Assembly: GCA_963704005.1 (NCBI GenBank) | Contig: CAVPGJ010000005.1 | Location: forward strand, 806,001-870,000 | From: AC-32 sp963704005 | GTDB lineage: Bacteria > Actinomycetota > Thermoleophilia > Gaiellales > Gaiellaceae | Direction of reading: 5' to 3' | DNA length: 64,000 nucleotides | Shown: in pieces, positions 17,533-25,066 of the stretch | How positions within the stretch are numbered: position 1 is the stretch's first letter | How the letters are laid out: every line of letters begins with the position of its first letter | The notes under the pieces: generated by a model | Seen by the model: the letters and a program-made list of their open reading frames with translations, nothing else | Database searches by the model: none | What the model was told of the DNA's origin: nothing | Translations under genes and position numbers: made by a program

Positions 17533-18592
17533 GCAGGTCGAGGCGAAGCGCCTCCTCGCGGCCGCGCTCACCGAGGGCCCTGCCCACGCCTACCTCTTCC
17601 ACGGGCCGGCCGGGGTCGGCAAGCGGGCGACGGCGCTGGCCTTTGCCGCAGAGCTGCTCGCAGGCGACCCGCGGGTCGAGCGGCGGACGCATCCCGACCT
17701 GTACGTGCTCGAACCGCTCGGCGACCAGATCCGGATCGACGCCGTCCGCGAGATGCGGCGCGACCTGCACATGCGCCCGTTCGAGGCGGACCGGCGTATC
17801 TACCTGCTCTTCGGCGCGCACCTGCTCAACGACGAGGCCGCCGACGCGCTGCTGAAGGATCTCGAGGAGCCGCCGGCCTACGCGGTGATCGTGCTCGTCG
17901 CCGACGAGGTGGGCTCGCTCGCGGAGACGATCCGCTCGCGCTGCCAGGCGATCCCGTTCCGGCGGCTCTCGGAGCGCGCGGTGCGCGAGGAGGTGCAGGC
18001 CCGCGCGCCCCAGCTCTCCGACGACGAGGCGACCTCGATCGCCCGCGTCGCCGGCGGGCGGCTCGACCGGGCCGAGCGGCTGCTCGACCCGGCGGCGGCG
18101 CGGCGGCGCGAGGAGCTGCTCGAGACGGCGCGCTCGGTCTACGCCGACCCGGGCTTCGACCCGGGCGCGGCGGCGGAGAAGCTCATGGAGGCGGCGCGGG
18201 CCCGCTCGGCCGAGGCGAAGGAGCGCGAGGAGGCGGCCCTGGAAGAGCTCGACCTGACCGCCCGCGAGGCCGAGCAGCGCGTCCGCCGGGCGGGCCGCGG
18301 CGCCGAGCGCGAGGAGCTGCTCGCGGCGCTCGAGGAGCTCGCCGCCTGGTACCGCGACCTCGTCGCCGCGGCGGCCGGGGCGCAGAGCGCGCTCGTCCAC
18401 GCCGACCGGGCCGCGCAGCTCGGGGAGGACGGCACGCTCGAGCGGCTCGAGGGCTCGGTGCGCGCGGCCGAGCTCGTGCGCGAGACCTGGCGCAACTTCG
18501 AAGAGTTCCAGCTCTCAGCGAGCCTGGCCCTCGAGGCATTGTTCGTCGAGCTCCGCCGCGCCTTCTCGGGCCCGGTCGCGGTCGGCTCGTGA
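17513..18592 (+). CDS. holB: DNA polymerase III delta-prime subunit
   Basis: 359 residues from GTG 17513, overlapping tmk by 20 bases. AAA+ clamp-loader subunit: degenerate P-loop FHGPAGVGKRATAL (residues 29-42), sensor-1 region AVIVLVADEVGSLAETIRSRC with the conserved SRC motif, and a C-terminal helical collar region rich in Glu and Arg. The usual zinc-binding Cys cluster after the P-loop is absent (the segment reads VERRTHPDLYVLEP), as in some actinobacterial members. Works with gamma/tau and delta to load the beta clamp. Confidence 0.9.
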   Translation: MFESIPEQVEAKRLLAAALTEGPAHAYLFHGPAGVGKRATALAFAAELLAGDPRVERRTHPDLYVLEPLGDQIRIDAVREMRRDLHMRPFEADRRIYLLFGAHLLNDEAADALLKDLEEPPAYAVIVLVADEVGSLAETIRSRCQAIPFRRLSERAVREEVQARAPQLSDDEATSIARVAGGRLDRAERLLDPAAARRREELLETARSVYADPGFDPGAAAEKLMEAARARSAEAKEREEAALEELDLTAREAEQRVRRAGRGAEREELLAALEELAAWYRDLVAAAAGAQSALVHADRAAQLGEDGTLERLEGSVRAAELVRETWRNFEEFQLSASLALEALFVELRRAFSGPVAVGS

Positions 18593-19524
18593 AGACCGCC
18601 GAGCTCGGCCGGACCGGCCTCGAGATCTCGCGCGTCGGCGTGGGCGCCTGGGCGATGGGCGGCGCGGAGTACGACTGGGGCTGGGGCTCGCAGGACGACG
18701 ACGACTCGATCGCGGCGATCCATCACGCGATCGAGCTCGGCGTCAACTGGATCGACACGGCTGCCCAGTACGGCTTCGGCCACTCGGAGGCGGTCGTCGG
18801 CCGCGCGATCGCCGGGCTCGACCGGCGCCCGTTCGTCTTCACCAAGGGCGGCCAGCCGGAAGGCCCGAACCGCACCACGATCCAGAGCCTGAAGGCCGAC
18901 TCGCTGAGGCGCGAGCTCGAAGGGAGCCTCGAGCGCCTCGGCCTCGACGCGGTCGACCTCTACCAGATCCACTGGCCGATCCCCGACGAGGAGATCGAGG
19001 AGGGCTGGGCGGCGCTCGCCGCGCTGAAGGAGGAGGGGCTCGCACGCCACATCGGCGTCTCCAACTTCTCGGTCGCGCAGCTCGAGCGTGCGCAGGCGAT
19101 CGCCCCCGTCGAGACGCTGCAGCCGCCCTACTCGCTGATCCAGCCCGCCGCCGAGCGCGAGATCCTCCCCTACTGCGAGGAGCACGGGATCGGCGTGATC
19201 GTCTACTCGCCGATGGGCTCCGGGATGCTGACCGGCTCGATGACCCGCGAGCGGATCGCGGAGCTCCCGGACGACGACTGGCGCACGCGCGCCCTTGCCT
19301 TCCGGGAGCCGAGGCTGTCGCGCAACCTCGAGCTGGTCGAGCGGCTGAAGCGCGTCGCCGACCGGCACGGCGTGGCGCCCGGTGCGGTCGCGGTGGCGTG
19401 GACGCTGCACAACCCGGCCGTCGACGGGGCCATCACCGGCTTCCGCCGGCCCGACCAGGTCGATCCCATCGTCGTCGCGGCCGGGCTCGAGCTCTCCGGC
19501 GAGGATCTCGCCGAGATCGGCTAG
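18589..19524 (+). CDS. Aldo/keto reductase
   Basis: 311 residues from GTG 18589, overlapping the holB stop by 4 bases (GTGA). TIM-barrel NADPH oxidoreductase: MKTAELGRTGLEISRVGVGAWAMGG start, catalytic tetrad Asp in NWIDTAAQYGFGHSE with Tyr four residues later, Lys in VFTKGGQPEG, and His in DLYQIHWPIPDEE. The NADPH-binding C-terminal part includes ITGFRRPDQV. Full length for the family. Substrate cannot be read from sequence; closest in style to general-stress yeast-type or YajO-like reductases. Probably co-transcribed with tmk and holB but functionally unrelated. Convergent with the next gene, with a 4-base overlap. Confidence 0.88.
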   Translation: MKTAELGRTGLEISRVGVGAWAMGGAEYDWGWGSQDDDDSIAAIHHAIELGVNWIDTAAQYGFGHSEAVVGRAIAGLDRRPFVFTKGGQPEGPNRTTIQSLKADSLRRELEGSLERLGLDAVDLYQIHWPIPDEEIEEGWAALAALKEEGLARHIGVSNFSVAQLERAQAIAPVETLQPPYSLIQPAAEREILPYCEEHGIGVIVYSPMGSGMLTGSMTRERIAELPDDDWRTRALAFREPRLSRNLELVERLKRVADRHGVAPGAVAVAWTLHNPAVDGAITGFRRPDQVDPIVVAAGLELSGEDLAEIG

Positions 19525-19925
19525 ATCACGCGGCTGACCGGGCGGTCGCGCTCGAACGCGTCGACGAGCCGGTACCCGGCCCAGTTCACGATCCACACGA
19601 TCACGACCACGCCCACGTAGGTCCAGAAGCCGTCGATCGAGAAGTTCGGCGCGATCCACTCGGCGAGCGCGACCATCGCGATGTTGATCACGAGCAGGAA
19701 CAGGCCGAGCGTGACGATGATCAGCGGCAGCGTCAGCAGGGCAAGGATCGGCTTGATCACGGTGTTGGCGATCCCGAGGACGGCCGCGCCGATGATGTAG
19801 GCCCAGGCGCCCTGGATATGGACGCTGCCGAAGATCCCGTTGCAGATCCAGAGCGCGAGCGCGTTGATCCCCCAGGCGATGACGAGGCGAAGCACGGGCG
19901 TGAGTCTACGAAACCGCCGATACAC
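19521..19925 (-). CDS. Small membrane protein, phage_holin_4_2 family
   Basis: 134 residues with four hydrophobic helices (about 12-30, 38-56, 62-85 and 103-120). The pattern RLVIAWGINALALWICNGIFGSV...GAAVLGIANTVIKPILALLTLPLIIVTLGLFLLVINIAMVALAEWI is the 'mycobacterial phage holin superfamily IV' family (also called YvlD-like), which is chromosomal in most actinobacteria and is not evidence for a prophage. Function unknown; suspected envelope role. It lies immediately left of the tRNA-Thr on the other strand. Confidence 0.85.
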   Translation of the reverse strand: MYRRFRRLTPVLRLVIAWGINALALWICNGIFGSVHIQGAWAYIIGAAVLGIANTVIKPILALLTLPLIIVTLGLFLLVINIAMVALAEWIAPNFSIDGFWTYVGVVVIVWIVNWAGYRLVDAFERDRPVSRVI

Positions 19926-21204
19926 TGAGAATCCCGCCGACGTAGCTCAGCTGGTAGAGCACTTCACTCGTAATGAAGGGGTCCCCGGTTCGAGTCCGGG
20001 CGTCGGCTCTCTCGATTTGCAGGGACTTCTTCTCCGACTCGCGTGCTCGACCAGCCCGCTTCGCGTCTGAGGGGTCTACCCGGGGTCTACGACTGGCCGC
20101 GACACGGCCTCTGCGGATCGCTTCACTGATCGTGATGCGTCGGCGGCGCGGGGCGTCACGCATGATGTGCGCGTAGGTGCGGGCGGTGAAACCGGGGTCG
20201 GCGTGGCCGAGGTGCTCGGCGACCTCGTTCAGCGTTCGGCCCTCGTAGAGGAGGAGCGTCGCGCAAGTGTGGCGGAGGTCGTAGCTGCGGAAGTAGGCGA
20301 TCCCGGCGCGCTCGAGCGCCGGGATCCAGACGCGGCGGCGCCAGTTGTGCCGACGAAGGTGGCCGCCCTGGCTGTTCGGGAACGCGAGCTCCTCGGCCTG
20401 CGGGCGTCCGCGGGCGAGGTAGAGCTCGACGAGCTCGCGGGCGACCGGCTTGAAGAGCTCGGGCTCGCGGCCGCGCTGCGACTTCGTGGTCGAGATCTCG
20501 TTGCCGGAGATCGCCCGCTGCACGCGCAGACGCTTGCGCGGCTTGCCCCTGTCGTCCATGACGTCGCCCCAGACGAGCGCGTAGGCCTCGGCCGGGCGCA
20601 GGCCCTCGTAGGCGAGCACGCTGACGAGGGCGGCGTTCTGCGGGTCGAGCTGGCGGCGGATCGCCTCGACCGTCTCCGGCGTGCGGGCGTCGATCGTCTC
20701 GGCGCGGGTGTGGGCGACTCGGCGCACTCCGACGACGGGGTTCCAGCCGAGCCGCCGCCATTCGACGGCCCGGTGGAAGACGCCTTGGAGGACGCCGAGG
20801 GTACGGTTGATCGTCGGCGCGCCGGCGCCGTCGACGCGCAGCCGGGCGGCGTAGCTGTCGATCGTCTCGCGGTTGATCTCGCGCAGGCGCTTGCGGCCGA
20901 GGTAGGGGACGATCCACTTGTCGAGCAGCGTCGTGTAGGTCGCGAGTGTGTTCGGGCGCAGGTGCGTGGCTGCATAGGTGTCCCACCACTCGACGAGGAA
21001 CTCCTCGAGCGTCGCGTTCGAGCCGATCACCTCGGAGGCGAGCTGGCCGAGCTGGCGGGCGCGCCGGACCGAGGCCTCGAAGAGCTCGGCGTCGCGCCGG
21101 CGGTCGAACGTGCGCTTGCGCCTGGTGCTGTCCCGGCCACTCTCGTACCAGCGAACGACATAGACCGTCCGGCCGTCGCGTCGCCTACGCCGCTCGATGC
21201 TCAT
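19906..21204 (-). CDS. Tyrosine integrase of the tRNA-Thr element
   Basis: 432 residues from the ATG at 21204. N-terminal AP2-like/SAM-like DNA-binding parts (RTVYVVRWYESGRDSTRRKRTF, then TLEEFLVEWWDTYAATHLRPNTLATY), followed by the catalytic domain: Arg in AYEGLRPAEAYAL, His-X-X-Arg in SYDLRHTCATLL, His in LGHADPGF and nucleophile Tyr in TARTYAHIM. The last 30 residues (ADARTRTGDPFITSEVLYQLSYVG...) are read from the antisense of the tRNA gene: the frame runs out of the element, through the att core, and stops in the chromosome. In the excised circle the tail would differ. The start overlaps the HTH gene 21185-21616 by 20 bases. Confidence 0.93.
   Translation of the reverse strand: MSIERRRRRDGRTVYVVRWYESGRDSTRRKRTFDRRRDAELFEASVRRARQLGQLASEVIGSNATLEEFLVEWWDTYAATHLRPNTLATYTTLLDKWIVPYLGRKRLREINRETIDSYAARLRVDGAGAPTINRTLGVLQGVFHRAVEWRRLGWNPVVGVRRVAHTRAETIDARTPETVEAIRRQLDPQNAALVSVLAYEGLRPAEAYALVWGDVMDDRGKPRKRLRVQRAISGNEISTTKSQRGREPELFKPVARELVELYLARGRPQAEELAFPNSQGGHLRRHNWRRRVWIPALERAGIAYFRSYDLRHTCATLLLYEGRTLNEVAEHLGHADPGFTARTYAHIMRDAPRRRRITISEAIRRGRVAASRRPRVDPSDAKRAGRARESEKKSLQIERADARTRTGDPFITSEVLYQLSYVGGILSVSAVS
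19936..20008 (+). tRNA. tRNA-Thr (anticodon CGU)
   Basis: A 73-base tRNA without encoded CCA. Acceptor stem GCCGACG / CGTCGGC with discriminator T; D arm with GCTCAGCTGGTAGAGC; anticodon stem CTTCA/TGAAG enclosing loop CTCGTAA, anticodon CGT (CGU in RNA); T arm CCCGG-TTCGAGT-CCGGG. All stems pair perfectly. The 3' 36 bases (19973-20008) are duplicated at 35236-35271 and, with one extra G, at 37419-37455, showing that the gene is the attachment target of integrative elements. The integration leaves the tRNA intact at the left end. Confidence 0.97.
19973..20008 (+). other. attL: tRNA-Thr 3' end (36-bp core)
   Basis: Core from the anticodon stem to the discriminator base of tRNA-Thr, beginning ATGAAGGGGTCCCCGG and ending GGGCGTCGGCT. 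It is identical to 35236-35271. Sequence to its right (20009 onward) is element-derived and encodes the integrase C-terminus on the minus strand. Confidence 0.85.
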
Positions 21205-21616
21205 CTCGTTGCGACCGTAGCCGCTCGGCGAAGGAGACGCGAGCGCGGCTGCGGTCGGGCGTGACTTCCGCCCGGGCGGCGGGGGGTCGGGCCGAGCGAC
21301 TCTTGAGCCGCGCGGTCAGATCGGCGATGTCCGTTCGCTCGAAGCGGACGGCAGTCCCGACATGGACCGCTGCTAGCTCGCCGCGCTCGACCAGGCGCTG
21401 GACGGTGCGGGGATGGACGTGCAGCAGGTCGGCCGCTTCTCGGGTCGTGAGGAGCGCGGCTTCGACACTCCGCACGGACGGGTGCGACTGAGGGCGACTG
21501 GGAACGACAGGCTGTGTCGGAGCCTTCATCTCGCCCTCCGAATGAGCCTTAGGGGTCGCGCGCTCGTCGGAGACGGCCTCGTCGAAGAGCGACAGCTGAC
21601 TCGACCCGGGCTTCAT
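21185..21616 (-). CDS. Excisionase-like HTH protein (helix-turn-helix domain 17)
   Basis: 143 residues, directly upstream of and overlapping the integrase by 20 bases, the usual place for a recombination directionality factor. A disordered N-terminus rich in Ser/Pro/Gln is followed by an excisionase-type winged HTH at residues 53-92 (LLTTREAADLLHVHPRTVQRLVERGELAAVHVGTAVRFERTDIADL), then an Arg-rich tail. It probably binds arms of the att site and controls the direction of recombination. Upstream sequence is AT-rich for this window (ACTTATCAGGTACGAG region), a likely promoter site. Confidence 0.85.
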   Translation of the reverse strand: MKPGSSQLSLFDEAVSDERATPKAHSEGEMKAPTQPVVPSRPQSHPSVRSVEAALLTTREAADLLHVHPRTVQRLVERGELAAVHVGTAVRFERTDIADLTARLKSRSARPPAARAEVTPDRSRARVSFAERLRSQRDEHRAA

Positions 21617-21677
21617 AGAGGTCGCGTAACTTATCAGGTACGAGCGGCTAGGTCAACACGGAGATAGACTGCGCGCC

Positions 21678-21974
21678 ATGACCGCCGGGCAGCTGATCCG
21701 CGAAGCGCGCCTCCGTGCCGGCCTGACCCAGTCCGAGCTGGCGGCGCGCCTTGGCCGCGAGCGGGCCCAGGTGGCGCGCTGGGAGATCAGCGCCCAGGAG
21801 CCGAGCTTCGCCAACCTGCGCTCGGTCGTCGAGGCCTGCGGCTTCGCCTTGCGCGTCGAGATCGCCGAGCGGGAGGAGACGCCGGCGCTTGACGCCGAGC
21901 TGGCCGAGAGCGTGCCGCAGGCGCCTCAGCAGCGCGTCCAGGCGCTGCTCGAGCGGCTCGGACAAAGCGAGTGA
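21678..21974 (+). CDS. XRE-family HTH regulator paired with nucleotidyltransferase
   Basis: 98 residues from ATG 21678. Cro/C1-type HTH at residues 4-58 (LIREARLRAGLTQSELAARLGRERAQVARWEISAQEPSFANL), with a short C-terminal helix rich in Glu/Gln that could contact its partner. The stop overlaps the next start by 4 bases (GTGA). HTH plus nucleotidyltransferase-fold pairs of this kind are often listed as toxin-antitoxin-like or abortive-infection-like modules. Divergent from the HTH/integrase pair on the left. Confidence 0.8.
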   Translation: MTAGQLIREARLRAGLTQSELAARLGRERAQVARWEISAQEPSFANLRSVVEACGFALRVEIAEREETPALDAELAESVPQAPQQRVQALLERLGQSE

Positions 21975-22474
21975 GCAGGCAGCCGCCCTTCGACCCCTAC
22001 GCCCTCTTCGCGGCGCTCGAACGGGAGAAGGTCAGCTACGTGGTGGTCGGCGGCTTTGCCCGGGTCGTGCACGGCAGCGCCGAGGCCACTGACGGGCTCG
22101 ACGTCGTCCCCTCACTGCGGGAGGAGAACCTGCGCCGGCTCGGACACGCGCTCGAGGAGTTCGAGGCGCCGCAGCCTGATCTCGCCGAACGGCTTGCCGA
22201 CTCCGAACCGGTGACTGCGCAGACGCGCGCCGGCGAGCTGCGGGTCGTGCCCGAGCCTTGGGGGACGCGTGGCTACGACGACCTACGCATCCGCGCCTTC
22301 CGCGAGAACCTCGGCCGGGGCGCCCGCCCGCAGGTCGCCTCGCTCGTCGACTGCGTGCGCATGCTCGAGGCGAGCGCGCGCGAGCCCGATGCTGAGCGTC
22401 TGCAAAGGCTCCGCCGCCTGATGGAGCTCGAGCGCCAGCTCGCCCCCGAGCGCGGCCTCTCGATCGACCTCTGA
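21971..22474 (+). CDS. Nucleotidyltransferase-fold protein
   Basis: 167 residues from GTG 21971, coupled to the XRE gene. N-terminal nucleotidyltransferase-like motif YVVVGGFARVVHGSAEATDGLDVVPS: the GG, the His and the final Asp agree with the family pattern (GG.a...hG..R.T.DiDiv), but a Gly occupies part of the DxD metal pair, so catalysis may be weakened or lost. The C-terminal half is helical, ending in LQRLRRLMELERQLAPERG. It could be the partner of the XRE protein in a defence or toxin-antitoxin pair; this is inference from arrangement. Confidence 0.75.
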   Translation: MSRQPPFDPYALFAALEREKVSYVVVGGFARVVHGSAEATDGLDVVPSLREENLRRLGHALEEFEAPQPDLAERLADSEPVTAQTRAGELRVVPEPWGTRGYDDLRIRAFRENLGRGARPQVASLVDCVRMLEASAREPDAERLQRLRRLMELERQLAPERGLSIDL

Positions 22475-22700
22475 GAGCACAACGACAGAGTCGCGAAACG
22501 CGCGACTACTCACCTCCATAGCCAGCGAGACACAGATGCACTTTCCCGAAGTGCCCGCTGTGGCGCTCGCTGCCTTGTCTAACACCGCCCGGTTGTAGCG
22601 CGGACAACCCTGAACTGCCGAGGCGGAATGCTGCCCTCTATTGACAATCGCAACGCGATGTTTTAGAACCCCGTCAGTATCCGCCGTCTTCCGTGAAGGG
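22475..22700. other. Gene-free stretch left of the IS element
   Basis: About 225 bases of lower-GC sequence with no supported gene on either strand. The segment reads like decayed sequence (for example CTCTATTGACAATCGCAACGC) and ends in the left terminal inverted repeat of the IS3-family element. Confidence 0.5.
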
Positions 22701-22729
22701 GTTGTCCGGCCCCCCTCTATCTGGTCCAG
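22701..22729 (+). repeat. IS3 left terminal inverted repeat
   Basis: GTTGTCCGGCCCCC then variable bases then CTGGTCCAG. It pairs with the inverted copy at 24008-24034 with a few differences in the middle. Confidence 0.75.
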
Positions 22730-22777
22730 GGCGTATGAGGGTCCTGCCAACTTTGAGAGCCAGATTGGAGGTGGAGC

Positions 22778-23056
22778 ATGCGCGCCAAGCGCTACAGCGT
22801 GGAGCAGATCGTGGCCAAGCTGCGGCAGGCCGAGAAGCTGCAGGCAGAGGGCCTGACGATCCCGCAGGCCTGTAAGCGGATCGGGATCTCCGACCAGACC
22901 TTCTACCGCTGGCGGATCCGCTACGGCGCCCTGAAGGAGGACGAGGCCCAGCGCCTGAAGGCGCTCGAGGCCGAGAACGGCCGCCTGAAGAGGATCGTCG
23001 CCGAGCAGGCGCTCGACATCTCGCTGCTCAAGGATCTGCAACGGGGAAACTGGTGA
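22778..23056 (+). CDS. IS3-family transposase OrfA
   Basis: 92 residues from ATG 22778, preceded by GGAGGTGGAGC. HTH_Tnp_1 domain (RYSVEQIVAKLRQAEKLQAEGLTIPQACKRIGISDQTFYRWRIRYGAL) followed by a leucine-zipper-like helix (LKALEAENGRLKRIVAEQALDISLLKDL) for multimerisation. The stop overlaps the OrfB start (GTGA at 23053-23056) in the -1 frame, the standard IS3 layout in which a fused OrfAB is made by -1 frameshifting. Confidence 0.9.
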   Translation: MRAKRYSVEQIVAKLRQAEKLQAEGLTIPQACKRIGISDQTFYRWRIRYGALKEDEAQRLKALEAENGRLKRIVAEQALDISLLKDLQRGNW

Positions 23057-23905
23057 GCCCGGCGCGCCGCCGTGACGCCGTCCGCTTCCTGCAGAAGCGC
23101 CGGCGGATCTCGGAGCGTCGGGCCTGCCGCCTCGTCGGCCAGCACCGCTCGAGCCAGCGCTACCGCCGTCTCGAGCCGGACTACGAGCGGCGCGCTGGTC
23201 GCGCGCATGAACGAGCTCGCGGCCGCCCACCCGCGCTACGGCTACCGCCGCGTCTGGGCCCTCTTGCGCGGCGAGGGCTGGCAGGTGAACCGCAAGCGGA
23301 TCGAGCGTCTCTGGCGCCTGGAGGGCCACCGGGTGCCGCCGCGGCGGGTGAAGGCAAGCGGGCGCAAGGCCCAGGGAGCCGCGGCCAACGCCTCCTGGAA
23401 CCTGGCCGCCTCCGCCCCCAACCAGATCTGGTCGTACGACTTCATGGCCGCCCGTACGCGCTCGGGCGCCTCGCTACGGATCCTGAACGTGGTCGACGAG
23501 TACACGCGGCTGGCGCTCGGCTGCCGGGTCGACCGCTCGCTCGGCGCCGCCGAGGTGATCGCCGAGCTCGAGCGCCTCTTTGCCCGCCACGGCAAGCCGC
23601 AGCTGCTGCGCTCGGACAACGGCCGCGAGTTCATCGCCGCCTCGCTGGCGGACTTCCTCGCCGAGCGGGGCGTTGGCCAGGCCTTCATCGAGAAGGGCTC
23701 GCCCCAGCAGAACCCCTACGTCGAGCGCTTCAACGGCAGCATGCGCGACGAGCTCTTGAACGGCGAGGAGTTCGACAGCCTGCTCGAGGCCCGGGTCGTG
23801 ATCGCCGCCTGGGTCGAGCAGTACAACACCCTGCGCCCGCACCGCGGACTCGGCATGATGACGCCCAGCGCCTATGCCGCGAGCTGCAGTGAGGGAGGTC
23901 CGTGA
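23053..23905 (+). pseudogene. IS3-family transposase OrfB, interrupted by a +1 frameshift
   Basis: Begins at GTG 23053 in the -1 frame relative to OrfA (SPARRRDAVRFLQKRRRISERRACRLVGQHRSS). Around 23190 the protein shifts to the next frame and continues as ALVARMNELAAAHPRYGYRRVWALL and the complete integrase core: first Asp in WSYDFMAAR, second in LLRSDNGREF, and Glu in PYVERFNGSMRDELL (DDE). One extra base in CGGCGCGCTG accounts for the break. If real, the element cannot make active transposase; if a sequence error, it is an intact IS3 copy. Confidence 0.85.
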
Positions 23906-24007
23906 CAGCAACCACCGACACAGGATCTGGACCAGTCGGTCGAGCCCAGCCGCAGCTCGGCTACGGCACCCGGCGGGCTGGCGGTGCGGGGCGGTCCCTC
24001 AGAAGAA

Positions 24008-24034
24008 CTGGACCAAAAGCTGGGGGCCGGTCAA
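24008..24034 (-). repeat. IS3 right terminal inverted repeat
   Basis: Plus-strand CTGGACCA ... GGGGGCCGGTCAAC, the inverted counterpart of 22701-22729. Confidence 0.75.
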
Positions 24035-24036
24035 CC

Positions 24037-24243
24037 CTTAATAGTCTTGTGGATCAGGCTGGCAGGCGTGGTGGCTGGGTCAAAGAAAAGACTGGTTCGG
24101 GAACGAGATGGTATGAGACGGGTCCGAAAGCGTTTCGCCAAATCCGTCTCTCGTACGAACACACCGAGATACGCCTCTATGCTCAATACCTCCATCGCAG
24201 TGGTAGAGCGGCGCTGAGGGACGTCGCCATACTCCGTCCATGA
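24037..24243 (+). pseudogene. Orphan C-terminal tip of a polymorphic toxin (truncated by the IS)
   Basis: The frame enters from the IS right end and gives 68 residues with no start: GRRGGWVKEKTGSGTRWYET, then KAFRQIRLSYEHTEIRLYAQ and YLHRSGRAALRDVAILRP, ending at TGA 24243. The composition (Gly-Trp, then KTGSGTRW, then charged strands with His and Tyr) looks like the end of a polymorphic-toxin domain, and the stop overlaps the next start by 4 bases (ATGA), just as the RHS toxin and its immunity gene overlap at 34136. I infer that an upstream delivery part was lost when the IS inserted. No family match is claimed. Confidence 0.45.
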
Positions 24244-24638
24244 TTGAGGTAAACGAGTCGGACCGCTATCAACAGTTCAAGAACCTCCTCTTAAGCGAAG
24301 CGAAAAACGAGGAGGTGGGGCTAGCGTACTTTGTCGCGAAAAAGTTCTATCCAGAAAAGAGGTCAGGTGAGATAGATGAAGTTGTAAAGCAAGCACTTCT
24401 CGAGCTTCTTGACGACGGGCTGATCTTCTTTTACCGTGCCGACCGGCACCGTGGTTATGGCGTCAAGCGCGATGAGGTTGAACCGCTCGGCCGGGCGGAA
24501 ATTGTCGAACCCCTCGAACTCGGTTCGTGGGTGGATCCCCCAGACGGGATTCTCTTCTTTAAAGACACCGAGAGGGGCGAGGCCTACTTAGCCAGTCTCC
24601 CAACGCAACAAGTCCCAAAACTTTCTGAGATCCTCTAG
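24240..24638 (+). CDS. Candidate immunity protein to the orphan toxin tip
   Basis: 132 residues from ATG 24240, overlapping the preceding stop by 4 bases. Soluble, acidic protein with a helical first half (RYQQFKNLLLSEAKNEEVGLAYFVAKKFYP, EVVKQALLELLDDGLIFFYRAD) and a beta-containing second half (GSWVDPPDGILFFKDTERGEAYL). Codon use is clearly AT-richer than the flanking chromosome, a sign of transfer. I do not recognise the family. Position right behind a toxin-like C-terminus, small size and acidity are what one expects of an immunity protein; the assignment is inference. Confidence 0.6.
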   Translation: MIEVNESDRYQQFKNLLLSEAKNEEVGLAYFVAKKFYPEKRSGEIDEVVKQALLELLDDGLIFFYRADRHRGYGVKRDEVEPLGRAEIVEPLELGSWVDPPDGILFFKDTERGEAYLASLPTQQVPKLSEIL

Positions 24639-24740
24639 ACGTTCGCTCATACGACACAATGAACTTAAGCAGACAAAAGAAGCCAAGGGATTCGCTCGGC
24701 GCACTGGGATCGTGTACGGGCTGCGCCGTTGAAGGCCGAA

Positions 24741-24761
24741 GTCAGGTCTTGTATTTCGCCA
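24741..24761 (+). repeat. GTCAGGTCT-N4-ATTTCGCCA motif, copy 1
   Basis: GTCAGGTCTTGTATTTCGCC followed by A. A second direct copy with 4-5 differing bases lies at 24935-24956. Strings of this kind (GGGGTCAGGTCT...GCATTT) accompany REP-type small repeats in other bacteria, from general memory. Confidence 0.5.
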
Positions 24762-24934
24762 CCTCCGCCTCTTCCGTCGCTGAGAATCGGAGGATGGGGT
24801 TAGCCCAACGCGGTCGTGATCACTGAGGACTGGGCGCAGCCACACGATGCGTGGAGCAGAAGATTCGTCCCGGATACGCGGCACTGCTGGGCGGCGAAGC
24901 CCAGAAGCATGTCTTTGCATTGGAAGGGATCGGG

Positions 24935-24956
24935 GTCAGGTCTATGCATTTCGCCA
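24935..24956 (+). repeat. GTCAGGTCT-N5-ATTTCGCCA motif, copy 2
   Basis: GTCAGGTCTATGCATTTCGC followed by CA, preceded by CGGG as in the GGGGTCAG palindromes of the hpn operon. Direct repeat of 24741-24761. Confidence 0.5.
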
Positions 24957-25066
24957 GTTCTTTCTCGCGCCCGAGGCATCTGCTGACCGTCAGCCTACGC
25001 GGAGCTGAGGCTGGCACGCCTGAGCGCCCCCGTCATCAGCACGGTGGCTCGTGTGACGAGTGGTCC

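Larger units (their letters stand above)
22701..24035 (+). mobile_element. IS3-family insertion sequence, about 1.33 kb
   Basis: Two transposase frames bracketed by matching inverted ends. The left end starts GTTGTCCGGCCCCC (22701) and continues to CTGGTCCAG (22721-22729). The right end, read on the minus strand, is GTTGACCGGCCCCC followed by TGGTCCAG (24034 back to 24008). The outer bases AAGGG also match inverted, so the exact tips could lie a few bases further out; no target-site duplication is evident. Length is normal for IS3. It sits directly against the truncated toxin tip at 24037. Confidence 0.85.

Noticed and set aside
16018..17571. Long minus-strand frame extending the epimerase by more than 200 residues
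   Set aside because: The extension is antisense to tmk. The NAD motif fixes the true N-terminus at about 16914.
19521..19925. Phage holin, as a sign of a prophage
   Set aside because: The phage_holin_4_2 family is a normal chromosomal family in actinobacteria, and no phage structural genes are present.
22640..22856. Small frames across the left end of the IS
   Set aside because: They span the terminal repeat and non-coding sequence; OrfA at 22778 is the real gene.
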